DNA of 64,000 nt from Aldehydirespirator sp965116195. GTDB taxonomy: Bacteria > Actinomycetota > Acidimicrobiia > Acidimicrobiales > Aldehydirespiratoraceae. Each line of letters opens with the position of its first letter. Position 1 is the stretch's first letter. Under the pieces are notes generated by a model. The model saw nothing but the letters and a program-made list of their open reading frames with translations. It did not search any database and was not told where the DNA came from. Location: positions 1,054,001 to 1,118,000 of the forward strand of contig OZ220491.1 in assembly GCA_965116195.1 (NCBI GenBank). The letters run 5' to 3'. Shown in pieces: positions 52,242-61,569 of this stretch. A program made the position numbers and the translations under genes.

Positions 52242-55200
52242 CGAAGCAGACGACGGAGTATGCGTTCGAGTCTGTGGCAGAGTCGATGCTTGTAGAGGGA
52301 GGTTGGCGTGTAGGTGACCGGGCGGAGTGGGATGTGGAACGGGCGTTGTTCCCTGAGCGTGTGGTTGCCTTCATTGAAGCTACGCAGACTGAGTTGTGGG
52401 CGCAGTTGACTCAGTTGCACGGGGACACCCTTGCCGAGTCGTTGATGGAGCAACTGGTTCGCGAACTGGACACCAAAGGAACTCTGGAGGTGATACGTCG
52501 TGGGTTCAAGTTCTGGGGCAAGACGCTGAAGTTGGCGTACTTTCGTCCGGCGCACGGCTTGAACCCCGAGGCGCAGGCACGGTTCGAACGCAACGAACTG
52601 ACTGTCACTCGTCAGATACGGTGTCATCCCGGCAAAGGTGACACGGTGGATATGGTGCTTGCGCTCAACGGACTACCGATAGCGACCTGCGAACTCAAGA
52701 ACCCCATGACCGGCCAGAGCTGGCGCAACGCAATCCAGCAGTATCGCAATAATCGGGATCCCGGCGTGGCTCTGTTTCGTTTTACCAGGCGTACTCTTGT
52801 GCATTTTGCGGCGGATTGCGATGAGGTGCATATGACGACGCGCCTTGCCAAGAACAAGACCCGCTTCCTGCCATTCAACCGAGGTAGCGCGCCAGGCGAA
52901 GTACGCTGCGGAAAGGGCAACCCGGCTCACTCGTCGGGATATCGCAGTGGCTATTTCTGGCGGGAGGTTCTTCAGCGTGAGAGTTTCTTGGACATTGTGG
53001 GTTCATACATCTTTGTGGAGTCTCGCACCGAGAAGGTCTACGGTGCCAAGGGCGCACGCACTGAGACTCACAAGACCCTGGTGTTTCCTCGCTATCACCA
53101 ACTTGACGCAGTTACCAAGCTCATTCACGCTGCCCGTGGTGACGGGCCGGGGCGCAACTATCTGATCCAACATTCTGCAGGCAGTGGCAAAACCAACAGC
53201 ATTTCATGGTTGTCGCACCGCTTGGCGAGCCTGCACACCACCGAAGACCAGAAGGTCTTTGACTGCGTGGTGGTGATCACCGACAGGCGTGTGCTGGATC
53301 AGCAGTTGCAGCAGGCGATCTATCAGATTGAACACACCCACGGTGTCGTCAAGGCCATTGAACAAGACTCCCAGCAACTCGCCGAGGCCCTTGTTGACGG
53401 CACCAAGATCGTGATCACCACGCTTCAGAAGTTCCCGTTTGTGATGCGGCGACTGCTGATGATGGCTGGCGCAGAAGGCGACACTCCAACGGCTGCGCAA
53501 GCCCAACAGGCCGAACAGTGGCGCACTCAGATCGCTCAACGGAAATACGCAGTGATCGTGGACGAGGCACACTCAAGCCAAAGCGGCGAAAGCGCTCGCG
53601 AGATGAAAGCAGTACTTGGAGCACGCTCCCAAGCCGCTCAAGCCGAAGCCGAAAGCGGTGAAGCAGACTGGGAGGACAGCCTCAACGCAATGATGGAGTC
53701 ACGGGGCGCGCAACCCAACTTGTCATTCTTCGCGTTCACGGCCACCCCCAAAGCCAAGACCATCGAATTGTTCGGCGCAGTGGGTAGGTCGGGCAAGCCG
53801 GAGCCGTTCCATGTTTACAGCATGCGTCAAGCCATTGAGGAAGGGTTCATTCTTGATGTGTTGAGCAACTACACCGACTACAACACCTACTTCCGACTGT
53901 TGCAGCAGGCGGAGGAGGATGAGGATTTTCCCAAGCGTCGTACGTCTCGTGCTCTGGCGAGGTTTGTGAGCTTGCACCCGCACAACCTCGCCCAGAAGAC
54001 AGAGGTGATCGTTGAGCACTTCCGCAACCACATCCGGCACCGCATCAACGGCAAAGCCAAAGCCATGTTGGTCACCTCGTCCCGATTGCATGCGGTACGT
54101 TACATGCAAGCCTTTCAGCAATACATCAAAGATCGTGGCTACACCGATGTGTACCCACTGGTCGCATTCAGCGGGACCGTCACCGATCCCGATACCGGCG
54201 AGGAGTTCACCGAGCCGTCAATGAACATTGATGTCGTCACAGACAAGCCGATCAGCGAAGCTGCGTTGCCGAGTCGGTTTGCTTCACCCGACTACCAGAT
54301 ACTGCTTGTGGCCGAGAAGTACCAGACCGGGTTTGACCAGCCACTGCTGCAAGCGATGTATGTGGACAAACGGCTTGACGGGGTGCAGGCCGTGCAGACA
54401 CTGTCACGACTCAACCGCACCGCTACGGGCAAGCAGGCCCCCTTCGTGTTGGACTTTGTCAACGATCCTGAGGACATTCGAGCTGCCTTCGAGCCTTACT
54501 ACGACCAGACCCAACTGGAGGATCGCTCCGACCCCTATCAACTCAACAGGCTCCAGCACCAACTTGACATGGCGCAGGTCTATCACGATGTCGAAGTTCT
54601 GGCGTTTGCGCAGTTCTTTTTCCGTGCTCCCATCCAGCAGCGACCCGACGACCACGCCCAGCTCGAAGCTGCACTCCAGCCTGCGTGTGACCGCTTTGAT
54701 GCGCTTGACGAAGAGCATCAGAGCGAGTTTCGTGACCGGCTCAGTGCGTTTGTGAACCTCTACACATTCCTGAGTCAGATCATCCCCTACACCGACAGTG
54801 ACTTTGAACGTCTGTACGCGTTCGGCAAGGCTCTGTTGCCACGTCTGCGTCCCGATCGTGATGCGGTTCGTCTGGCTGATGACATCGAACTTGAGTACTA
54901 CCGGCTTCAGAAGCGCTCGTCGGGCAGTATCAGTCCCGGAGATGATGACGAAGCCACAGTCAAACCACCCACAGAGGTCGGTACCGGTGACCCCGAAGAG
55001 CCCACCGCACCGCTGTCTGAGATCATTGAGCGTCTCAATGACCGGTTCGGCACCGACTTCACCGACTCAGACCGCTTGTTTCTCCAACAAATCCAACACG
55101 ATGCCATCAACCAGGAGGACATCCGCCGCATCGCCTTGGCCAATCCGTTCGACAAGTTCAGCCTCAGTATCCGACCACAACTCGAAGGACTCCTGATCAA

Positions 55201-55339
55201 GCGCATGGCCGAAAACGACTCTCTCGTGTCCCGGACTTTCAACGACCCCGAGTTTCAGGAAATCGTCTACAGCGGACTCCTGCAAGCGATCTTCGATTCC
55301 GTTACCGAAAAAGACGAACCAGCCAGCCTCAACGTTTGA
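52238..55339 (+). CDS. hsdR: Type I restriction endonuclease subunit HsdR
   Basis: Motor and nuclease subunit. An N-terminal PD-(D/E)XK nuclease (about residues 135-160: DMVLALNGLPIATCELKN) is followed by SF2 helicase motifs: HSAGSGKTNS (Walker A, about 310), VVVITDRRVLDQQL, IVDEAHSSQSG (about 442), FAFTATPKAKTIELFG and QTLSRLNRTATGKQAP (motif VI). A C-terminal helical region follows. 1033 aa, full length with no disruption seen. It is the last gene of the hsdMSR operon. Confidence 0.96.
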   Translation: MTKQTTEYAFESVAESMLVEGGWRVGDRAEWDVERALFPERVVAFIEATQTELWAQLTQLHGDTLAESLMEQLVRELDTKGTLEVIRRGFKFWGKTLKLAYFRPAHGLNPEAQARFERNELTVTRQIRCHPGKGDTVDMVLALNGLPIATCELKNPMTGQSWRNAIQQYRNNRDPGVALFRFTRRTLVHFAADCDEVHMTTRLAKNKTRFLPFNRGSAPGEVRCGKGNPAHSSGYRSGYFWREVLQRESFLDIVGSYIFVESRTEKVYGAKGARTETHKTLVFPRYHQLDAVTKLIHAARGDGPGRNYLIQHSAGSGKTNSISWLSHRLASLHTTEDQKVFDCVVVITDRRVLDQQLQQAIYQIEHTHGVVKAIEQDSQQLAEALVDGTKIVITTLQKFPFVMRRLLMMAGAEGDTPTAAQAQQAEQWRTQIAQRKYAVIVDEAHSSQSGESAREMKAVLGARSQAAQAEAESGEADWEDSLNAMMESRGAQPNLSFFAFTATPKAKTIELFGAVGRSGKPEPFHVYSMRQAIEEGFILDVLSNYTDYNTYFRLLQQAEEDEDFPKRRTSRALARFVSLHPHNLAQKTEVIVEHFRNHIRHRINGKAKAMLVTSSRLHAVRYMQAFQQYIKDRGYTDVYPLVAFSGTVTDPDTGEEFTEPSMNIDVVTDKPISEAALPSRFASPDYQILLVAEKYQTGFDQPLLQAMYVDKRLDGVQAVQTLSRLNRTATGKQAPFVLDFVNDPEDIRAAFEPYYDQTQLEDRSDPYQLNRLQHQLDMAQVYHDVEVLAFAQFFFRAPIQQRPDDHAQLEAALQPACDRFDALDEEHQSEFRDRLSAFVNLYTFLSQIIPYTDSDFERLYAFGKALLPRLRPDRDAVRLADDIELEYYRLQKRSSGSISPGDDDEATVKPPTEVGTGDPEEPTAPLSEIIERLNDRFGTDFTDSDRLFLQQIQHDAINQEDIRRIALANPFDKFSLSIRPQLEGLLIKRMAENDSLVSRTFNDPEFQEIVYSGLLQAIFDSVTEKDEPASLNV

Positions 55340-56135
55340 TCTGAGTTCGGCCAACAGGGTTCGTCACCCACCCCGCCGTCCGGCAGCGAGTTGTCCAGGT
55401 CTCACCTCGGGTTCACCTGGGTGTTTGCCAACATGTTCTCCACTGAGTCTGCGGGTACTGTCAGCGCACATTGGTCTTATCCGTGACGATCTGCCTGTGA
55501 CGATGACTTCTAGCCTTCCGTCCCACAAACAACTCCATCTCCCCGCGGGGGAGGGGGGCGTTGCGGCCTGGCCTCGTGGACGGCGTGTCCCCTGGGTCAT
55601 CTCCCTGCGGGGGAGGAGGGCATTGCCTGTTACAAATGCTCTCAAGCTCAGCATCTCCCCGCGGGGGAGGTGTCTCAGCACCCTTCTCGCCGTTGATCAT
55701 CCACCAGTCACCCTCGCATCTCCCCGGGTGGGTTACTACCTACGACGACGGTGACTTGACCCTCCAGTGATCCTCCCAGGGAGCGGGTGCTAACCACATT
55801 GTGCCTCGAACCCCGGAAGCACAGCAATCCTGCTCCCAGGGGGCGAGTGCTAACCACATTGTGCCTCGAACCCCGGCAGCACAGCAATCCTGCTCCCAGG
55901 GGGCGAGTGCTAACCACATTGTGCCTCGAACCCCGGCAGCACAGCAATCCTGCTCCCAGGGGGCGGACTTCTTGCTATCGGTCCTTACCGGGTTTCTGGT
56001 TGACCAAGACGGTAGGTGGAGGTCCCTCGGGGGAGAGGAAGGATGATCCTGGAAACTCAAGAAATATTTGATAATATCCTGAAATATGCTGTAAGCGGGT
56101 GGGTGATGTCATAGGGGGTTGATATAGTACAGGTC
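55340..56135. repeat. Repeat-rich intergenic region: palindromes and 60-bp tandem array
   Basis: No gene. CATCTCCCCGCGGGGGAGG-type palindromes begin at 55536, 55598, 55652 and 55717 (spacing 62, 54 and 65; the last degenerate), with a related CCCTCGGGGGAGAGG near 56026. Next, about three copies of a 60-bp unit containing GTGCTAACCACATTGTGCCT and CAGCAATCCTGCTCCCAGGG lie at about 55785-55970. The array separates hsdR from the HNH gene; the hairpins could end hsdR transcription. An AT-rich stretch (56050-56130) before the next gene is a plausible promoter. Confidence 0.75.
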
Positions 56136-58109
56136 ATGTTGATGGAAGTCGCAGGCCGGGCTGAGGCCACTGTCAAAGAGATGCTCAACGTTGCTCATGC
56201 GGGAGGCACCTCAACTGTTGAGTTGCGTGACGTGTTGGCAGTGACCAAACGTATTGCCGCGGTGGTCGCGACCGTTCAAACCCATCTTGCTTCGGCTGTC
56301 GCTGTGACTGAGCGTCATGGCGACGGCGGCACCGAGGTGCTTGCAGAGACCACGGGGTTGACGCGTCGTGAGGCGCGTGGGCAGGTCAAAACCGCCAAAA
56401 CGATTGCCGGGTTGCCTTCGGTTCGTGACGCGGTAGCGCAGGGTCGGGTGTCTTTGGCCAACGCCAAACGGTTGGCTGACGCGGTTGAGCGCACCAGCGC
56501 CGGTGCGGTTGAAGCTGACGGCGGGTTGTTGAAGATGGCGGAGTCGTTGCGGGCTGAGCAGTTCACCAAAGAAGCCCGTCGCTGGATTGCTGAGCAACAA
56601 GACGATGGTGGTGAGGCTGATCATCAACGCATGCGAGCCAAACGCTGTGTGCGCGTCTGGGACAACGACAACGGCATGGTCGAGTTGCACGGCACGTTTG
56701 ATCCCCTCACCGGCAAACGCATAGGCAACCGGCTACGAGCCGAAGCAAACCGCCTGTACCAAAACGACAAAAAACACGCCGCACAGCAAGACCAACACGA
56801 ACGCAGCAACCAGCAACAGGACGAGACCAACGGGCAGCGCCACAAAGAAGCTGACAACAACAGACGTGACAGCACACCCAACAGCAGTAGATCCGGTAGC
56901 CACCAACGCGGCCGAGCACCCGGCAACAGTAAAGCAAGCGACAGGCGGCGGAGTTTCGATCAGTGCATGGCTGACGCATTGGACAACCTCACCTCAAACA
57001 CCGTCACAGGCCCAAGTGCCAGCACCGACTCGGGAAGTGCTGCTCGCACAGGAACGACCGGCGGCACTGCTGGACCAACCAACCCGAGCAAAACGCCCCG
57101 CAACGGCACGAGAAGCGTTGACGCGGGAACGGTTATCGACAACGGAACTGTCAGTGAAATAGGAGCGGGCAGTGCTGCAGGCTCCGGCACCCGGGCGGCT
57201 ATCGGCAATTCTCAGAGGGCTCGCGATGGCACCGGTAGCGTTGATGTTGACACTGGAGCGGTCTTCGGTAACGGTGTTGTCAATGAAATGGGCGCGGGCA
57301 GTGCTGCTGGCTCTGAAGCGGTCATCGGCAACGGTCAGAGAGCTTGCCCCACTACGAGGAGCGCTGATACTGGAGCAGTTATCGGTAACGGTGATGTTGA
57401 GGGTACCGGTAACGGCTCCGGCCAGAGTTCTTGTGCTGAGTGTGGTGCTGAAACAGGAGCCCACACGAGTGCGGACAGTCAACCGGCCTTGGGTCGGGCG
57501 TTTGCGGATATTTGTGTGATTGTTCAAGTGGATGCTGTGACCGGTGAACTTGTGGCGCAACTACCTGATGGTGAACGGTTGCCAGCCAGTGTCTTGGAAA
57601 AGCTCACCTGCAATGCCCGGATCTCTGTGATTTTGTCCACTGCCAGAGGCCAACCCATCTGGCGTGCTATCGCTGCTCGTGCTGCTTCTGATACACAACG
57701 ACGACTTCTGCTGGCGCGCTGGGGTGGGTGCTTCCACTGCGCAGCACACCCCGCGATGTGTCAGATCCATCACATCGTGCCCGTGGCACAAGGCGGCGAA
57801 ACCAAAATCGACAACCTGATCCCGGTGTGCTGGGACTGCCACGACCTGATCCACCACAACCACTGGCAAATCCACAAACACCCCAAAGGAAACCACACCC
57901 TGCACCCACCTGATCCGTATCATCACGGACCCGCCCACGCACCCGAACAACCCCTGCTCTTCACACAAACCGCCCCCGACCCCAACAACGACAACAGCCG
58001 CTTGCCTGCATCACAAACCCCTGCACTCGAGTTCAATGCACCTGCCATACATGAAACACACAAGGGTACTCCAACTGCCAAGCCTCCAGAATCTTCAGCA
58101 CAGAAATGA
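56136..58109 (+). CDS. DUF222-HNH endonuclease domain protein
   Basis: Actinobacterial '13E12 repeat'-type protein. The DUF222 region is about residues 20-220 (AVAVTERHGDGGTEVLAE, ARGQVKTAKTIAGLP, GRVSLANAKRLADAV, GTFDPLTGKRIGNRL). A long Asn/Gly/Ser/Thr-rich low-complexity stretch (about 215-475) contains repeats such as AVIGNG and a 129-bp duplication. The C-terminal HNH domain has C532-x2-C535, CQIHHIVPVAQGGETKIDNL and CWDCHDLIHH. Such multicopy proteins are often linked to mobile or intron-like elements; role unknown. The start is ATG 56136; ATG 56142 is also possible. Confidence 0.88.
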   Translation: MLMEVAGRAEATVKEMLNVAHAGGTSTVELRDVLAVTKRIAAVVATVQTHLASAVAVTERHGDGGTEVLAETTGLTRREARGQVKTAKTIAGLPSVRDAVAQGRVSLANAKRLADAVERTSAGAVEADGGLLKMAESLRAEQFTKEARRWIAEQQDDGGEADHQRMRAKRCVRVWDNDNGMVELHGTFDPLTGKRIGNRLRAEANRLYQNDKKHAAQQDQHERSNQQQDETNGQRHKEADNNRRDSTPNSSRSGSHQRGRAPGNSKASDRRRSFDQCMADALDNLTSNTVTGPSASTDSGSAARTGTTGGTAGPTNPSKTPRNGTRSVDAGTVIDNGTVSEIGAGSAAGSGTRAAIGNSQRARDGTGSVDVDTGAVFGNGVVNEMGAGSAAGSEAVIGNGQRACPTTRSADTGAVIGNGDVEGTGNGSGQSSCAECGAETGAHTSADSQPALGRAFADICVIVQVDAVTGELVAQLPDGERLPASVLEKLTCNARISVILSTARGQPIWRAIAARAASDTQRRLLLARWGGCFHCAAHPAMCQIHHIVPVAQGGETKIDNLIPVCWDCHDLIHHNHWQIHKHPKGNHTLHPPDPYHHGPAHAPEQPLLFTQTAPDPNNDNSRLPASQTPALEFNAPAIHETHKGTPTAKPPESSAQK

Positions 58110-58136
58110 CAAAGGCCCCTAACCAAACCCTGAACC

Positions 58137-58880
58137 TCAACAGTTCATTGATTCCACTGTCCCATCGGCTTTGATCCAGTTAGAAACGCTGCGGCACTCA
58201 GTACCACCTTCCGACAGTTGATCACTGCCTTTCGAGAGTTGATCAAGGCTACCCCAGCCCGAGAGATGTGCACAGTCGACAGAGCTAGCGCCAAAGAAGA
58301 GAAATGGCATCCGATAGTAGTCCGCTATGCTTACGCCTAAGGAAGCGGCCGCTTCTGCAGTATAGGTGCCCTCTGCGACAGTATGTTCGATACCGCCGCT
58401 GAACGCACTTATACTTATGCGGTAACCATCTTCGGCGCTGTCCTCGTAACAGTATCCCCATAGATTTGCATTGCGTGGTGCGCTTGTCTGCACCACGTTC
58501 GTGACTTCTACCTTGTTTTCCGTGTAAGCGGCAACAGTCAACGCGGCCAGCAGCGCTGTTATCAGTACGGCTGACACAGCAAGAATACGGCTGGTGAGCT
58601 TGGATACCGGGCGGTATGTAACTGGTGCCGGTTGGTCAATCTGTTCAGACTGGGGTTCTTCTGTGATTGTGGTAACTTCAGGTGAGTCGGTCTGGGGTTC
58701 CCCTGCTGACGCGGTGGCACCCGGTGCGTCGGGATCCGCCTCACTTGTGCGCGGCATGATGTCCGCTGGTGTTGCGCGCTGGCCTCCAGAGTCAAACCGG
58801 GCCTCCTGCTCAGACATGGTTGCCTCAGGCGAGGCGGGTTGGTCTTCCGAGTTGGGCTGGGTTTCTTCCGTAGCCATCAT
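58137..58880 (-). CDS. Single-pass membrane protein, paralogue A
   Basis: No family is recognised. Acidic Glu/Pro/Ser-rich N-terminal region (about residues 1-95, imperfect repeats), the basic segment TYRPVSKLTSRILAVS, one TM helix (VLITALLAALTVAAYT), a short VEVTNVVQ stalk, then an extracytoplasmic domain with four or five Cys (GYCYEDSAEDGYRISISA, GGIEHTVAEGTYTAEAAASL, DCAHLSGW). The C-terminal 35 residues are absent from the paralogue. The start is ATG 58880 with GGGAG upstream; the frame is open further upstream without support. Confidence 0.72.
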   Translation of the reverse strand: MMATEETQPNSEDQPASPEATMSEQEARFDSGGQRATPADIMPRTSEADPDAPGATASAGEPQTDSPEVTTITEEPQSEQIDQPAPVTYRPVSKLTSRILAVSAVLITALLAALTVAAYTENKVEVTNVVQTSAPRNANLWGYCYEDSAEDGYRISISAFSGGIEHTVAEGTYTAEAAASLGVSIADYYRMPFLFFGASSVDCAHLSGWGSLDQLSKGSDQLSEGGTECRSVSNWIKADGTVESMNC

Positions 58881-59182
58881 GTCTCCCTGAGTGTCGGGTT
58901 GGTCTTCCGCAACAATACGAGTCGCTGCGAAATCGTGGTTTAGGTTGGTTGCAGTTCTTGTGTGAGGGGTCAAGGCCCTGCCAGGTGTCGATGTCGAAAG
59001 TCGAGCCACTTCCATTGGTGGTTGCATCAGAGGTGATCGTAGGTGGTCTGATTGGGTTTACTAAAAGTCTCGCCTCGTTTTGACCGCTGGTGGGCTGCAA
59101 TCCTGGTGAGCCGCTCCGATAGTCTCTTGCCCTCAACTTGAATTTCTGTGCGCGTATCAAACATATGAATCGCTCAAGTTCA

Positions 59183-60094
59183 CTATCTCCAGCCGGAAAG
59201 GTGTGCACAGTCGCTAGTGGTGGAACCAGATCTGTCGCCAAACTCAAGGTACGGCCTCTGGTAATATTCAGCCATTGCCACGCCTATCCCGGCAGCCCCT
59301 TCTGGGGTAAAGCTACCCTCTGCGACAGTGTGTTGAATGCCTCCGCTATACGCAACTATGCTGACGCGGTAACCATCGCCGAAACTGCTCTCGTAGCAGT
59401 GTCCCGTTACTGCTGCATTACGTGGTGCGCCTGTCTGCACCACGTTTGTGACCTCAACTTCTCTTACCGGGTTCGTGACCTCAACTTCGGTTACGGGGTT
59501 TGTGACCTCAACCTCGGTCACTGGGTTCGCGACCTTGACCTCATTCACGGGGTTTGCGATCTCTACCTCCGTGACAGGGTTCGTGACCTCGACCTCGGTT
59601 ACGGGGTTCGTGACCTCGACCTCGGTTACCGGGTTTGCGACGGTCACGGGGAGCGATGCCACTCTTTCTATCTCGGACAATGCTTGTGGTATCACTGTGT
59701 AAGCAGCAACTGTCAGCGCTGCAAGCAGCGCGGTTATCAGCACGGCTGACACGGCGAGAATGCGGCTGGTGAGCTTAGATATCGGGCGGTATGTAACTGG
59801 TGCGGGCTGGTCGACTTGCTCAGATGGGGGAAGATCTTCTGTGGATGCGGAAGCTTCAGGTGAGTCGAGCTGGGGTTCCCCTGATGACATGGAGGTTTCA
59901 GGCGAGATCGACTGGGGTTCCCCTGATGACGCGGAGGCACCTGGCGAGCCGGAATCTGCTCGTCCTGCAGGCATTATGTCCTCTGGTGTGGCGGGCCGGT
60001 CTCCGGTGTCAAACCGGGCCTCCTGCGCAGGCATGGTGGCCTCAGGCGAGTCGGGATGGTCTTCCGAGTTGGGCTGGGTTTCTTCCGTGGCCAT
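59183..60094 (-). CDS. Single-pass membrane protein, paralogue B with NPVTEVEVT stalk
   Basis: Paralogue of the 58137 gene with the same MATEETQPNSED start, acidic N-terminus, SKLTSRILAVSAVLITALLA TM segment and extracytoplasmic GHCYESSFGDGYRVSIVAYS domain. Between TM and domain lie seven copies of a nine-residue unit (NPVTEVEVT and variants, 27 bp each), where paralogue A has one partial unit. It ends at DCAHLSGWR, earlier than paralogue A. The start is ATG 60094 with AGGAG upstream. Length variation of the stalk suggests a spacer that lifts the domain off the membrane. Confidence 0.72.
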   Translation of the reverse strand: MATEETQPNSEDHPDSPEATMPAQEARFDTGDRPATPEDIMPAGRADSGSPGASASSGEPQSISPETSMSSGEPQLDSPEASASTEDLPPSEQVDQPAPVTYRPISKLTSRILAVSAVLITALLAALTVAAYTVIPQALSEIERVASLPVTVANPVTEVEVTNPVTEVEVTNPVTEVEIANPVNEVKVANPVTEVEVTNPVTEVEVTNPVREVEVTNVVQTGAPRNAAVTGHCYESSFGDGYRVSIVAYSGGIQHTVAEGSFTPEGAAGIGVAMAEYYQRPYLEFGDRSGSTTSDCAHLSGWR

Positions 60095-60240
60095 GATGAC
60101 TCCTGGGGTGTCGGATTGGTCAAGGACCACAGTACACAGGCACACTGACAGCACCCTTGTGACATACGTATCAATACCGGGTGGCTCTCGCCCATGTGAC
60201 CGATCAGAAGGTTCGCGTTTGAACCGATCTGGTGCGATGG

Positions 60241-60415
60241 TTGCGGTGTGGCGGTTGGCTGTGCATGTGGTGTAGTTGCAAGTCGGTGGCAAGGATCATC
60301 AAGGGTGCGATGGTTGCGGTGTGGCGGTTGGCTGTGCATGTGGTGTAGTTGCAAGTCAGTGGCAAGGATCATCAAGGGTGCGATGGTTGCGGTGTAGGGG
60401 TTCGCTGTGCACGCT
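60241..60415. repeat. 73-bp tandem repeat, 2.4 copies
   Basis: TTGCGGTGTGGCGGTTGGCT recurs at 60241 and 60314 with a third partial copy at 60387, exactly 73 bp apart. It fills the divergent space before trmI, so its promoter lies in or beside the array. Confidence 0.9.
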
Positions 60416-60421
60416 TAGGCC

Positions 60422-61198
60422 ATGAGCGCAGGTCCTTTGCAGCCGGGGGAGTCGGTGCTTTTGATTGACCGCAAGCAGCGCCGCTACCTGCTTGATCTGG
60501 TTGCAGGCGGCGAATTTCACACCCACGCTGGCGTGCTGTCACATGATGACCTGATCGGGGCCGTCGAAGGCACCACGCACCGCTCAACACGCGGTGCGGC
60601 TTTCTTGGTGTTGCGTCCCACTCTGGCAGACGCGGTGCTGAAGATGCCCAGAGGTGCCCAGGTCATTTATCCCAAAGACCTCGGCCCGATCCTTATGCAG
60701 GCCGACATCTTCCCCGAAGCTCGTGTGCTGGAGGCCGGGGTGGGATCCGGGGCCTTGTCCATGGCGATGCTGCGTGCCGGGGCACACGTGGTGGGTTATG
60801 AGTTACGTGAGGACTTCATGGAGCGCGCCCGTGCCAACGTCCTTCGCTTCTGTGGCAGCGAGGCTCTGGCTCGTTATCACACCGAGGTGCGTGACGTGTA
60901 CGAGGGGATTGACGAGACCTGCCTTGATCGTGTTGTGCTGGACCTTCCCGAGCCGTGGCAGGTGATCAAGGCGGCTGCCGTGGCCCTGCGGCCGGGTGGA
61001 ATCCTGCTCGCATACACGCCCAGCGCCATGCAGGTGTCACGCCTGCGCGAATCCCTTACAGACTCACCCTTCGTGTTGCACGACACCTGTGAGATCATGC
61101 AGCGAGGCTGGCATGTGGACGGGCTCGCAGTACGCCCGAACCACCGGATGGTCGGCCACACCGGATTTCTCACCACAAGCCGACTGGCAACCCCGTGA
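60422..61198 (+). CDS. trmI: tRNA (adenine-N1)-methyltransferase TrmI
   Basis: SAM-dependent enzyme making m1A58 in tRNA. N-terminal small beta domain, GGEFHTHAGVLSHDDLIG, then VIYPKDLGPILMQADI, SAM motif VLEAGVGSGALSMAML, VGYELREDF, LDLPEPWQ (motif IV region) and LAYTPSAMQVSRL. 258 aa, typical for actinobacterial TrmI. The start is ATG 60422. In many actinobacteria it lies next to the proteasome/Pup cluster; no such genes are in view here. Confidence 0.93.
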   Translation: MSAGPLQPGESVLLIDRKQRRYLLDLVAGGEFHTHAGVLSHDDLIGAVEGTTHRSTRGAAFLVLRPTLADAVLKMPRGAQVIYPKDLGPILMQADIFPEARVLEAGVGSGALSMAMLRAGAHVVGYELREDFMERARANVLRFCGSEALARYHTEVRDVYEGIDETCLDRVVLDLPEPWQVIKAAAVALRPGGILLAYTPSAMQVSRLRESLTDSPFVLHDTCEIMQRGWHVDGLAVRPNHRMVGHTGFLTTSRLATP

Positions 61199-61275
61199 GG
61201 CTCTCCCACCCAGAACATGTGGGCGCGTCTTGGCGCACTTCACACTGCGGGTCGGCTCAGAGCGCGCGCGGATAG

Positions 61276-61569
61276 GTGACCATCCACCTGCCGTTGTGTC
61301 AGCCCGGCTTTGATGTCGGGGGTCACCCGAACAACAACGACATGGTGGAGGTGTCGGTAATCATGGGTGCCTTGGATCCGGAGGTGGTGGACGCGGTGTG
61401 GGCGGTGATGGAACCGCACGTTGAGGTGCGTGAGGCGATGTTTCACCCGTTGGGGTGCCACCTCATCCATAGCTCTCCGTTGGCTCCGCCCACAGGCGGT
61501 GTTTCACCCGTTGGGGTGCCACCGTCCGCGGATCCCGCATCGCAGCGTGTTGGGGTGGAGATTGCGTGA
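61276..61569 (+). CDS. Small hypothetical protein, uncertain
   Basis: 97-codon frame from GTG 61276 whose stop overlaps the GTG start of the protease gene by 4 bases, favouring a real coupled gene. The first 60 residues (PGFDVGGHPNNNDMVEV, DPEVVDAVWAVMEPHVEV) look globular. The rest is affected by a 61-bp duplication of TTTCACCCGTTGGGGTGCCA (61441 and 61502) and is Pro-rich. No family recognised. Confidence 0.45.
   Translation: MTIHLPLCQPGFDVGGHPNNNDMVEVSVIMGALDPEVVDAVWAVMEPHVEVREAMFHPLGCHLIHSSPLAPPTGGVSPVGVPPSADPASQRVGVEIA

Noticed and set aside
55536..55735. CRISPR-like array of short repeats
   Set aside because: The repeats are perfect palindromes of 15-19 bp with unequal 34-45 bp gaps, one copy is degenerate, and no cas gene is present.
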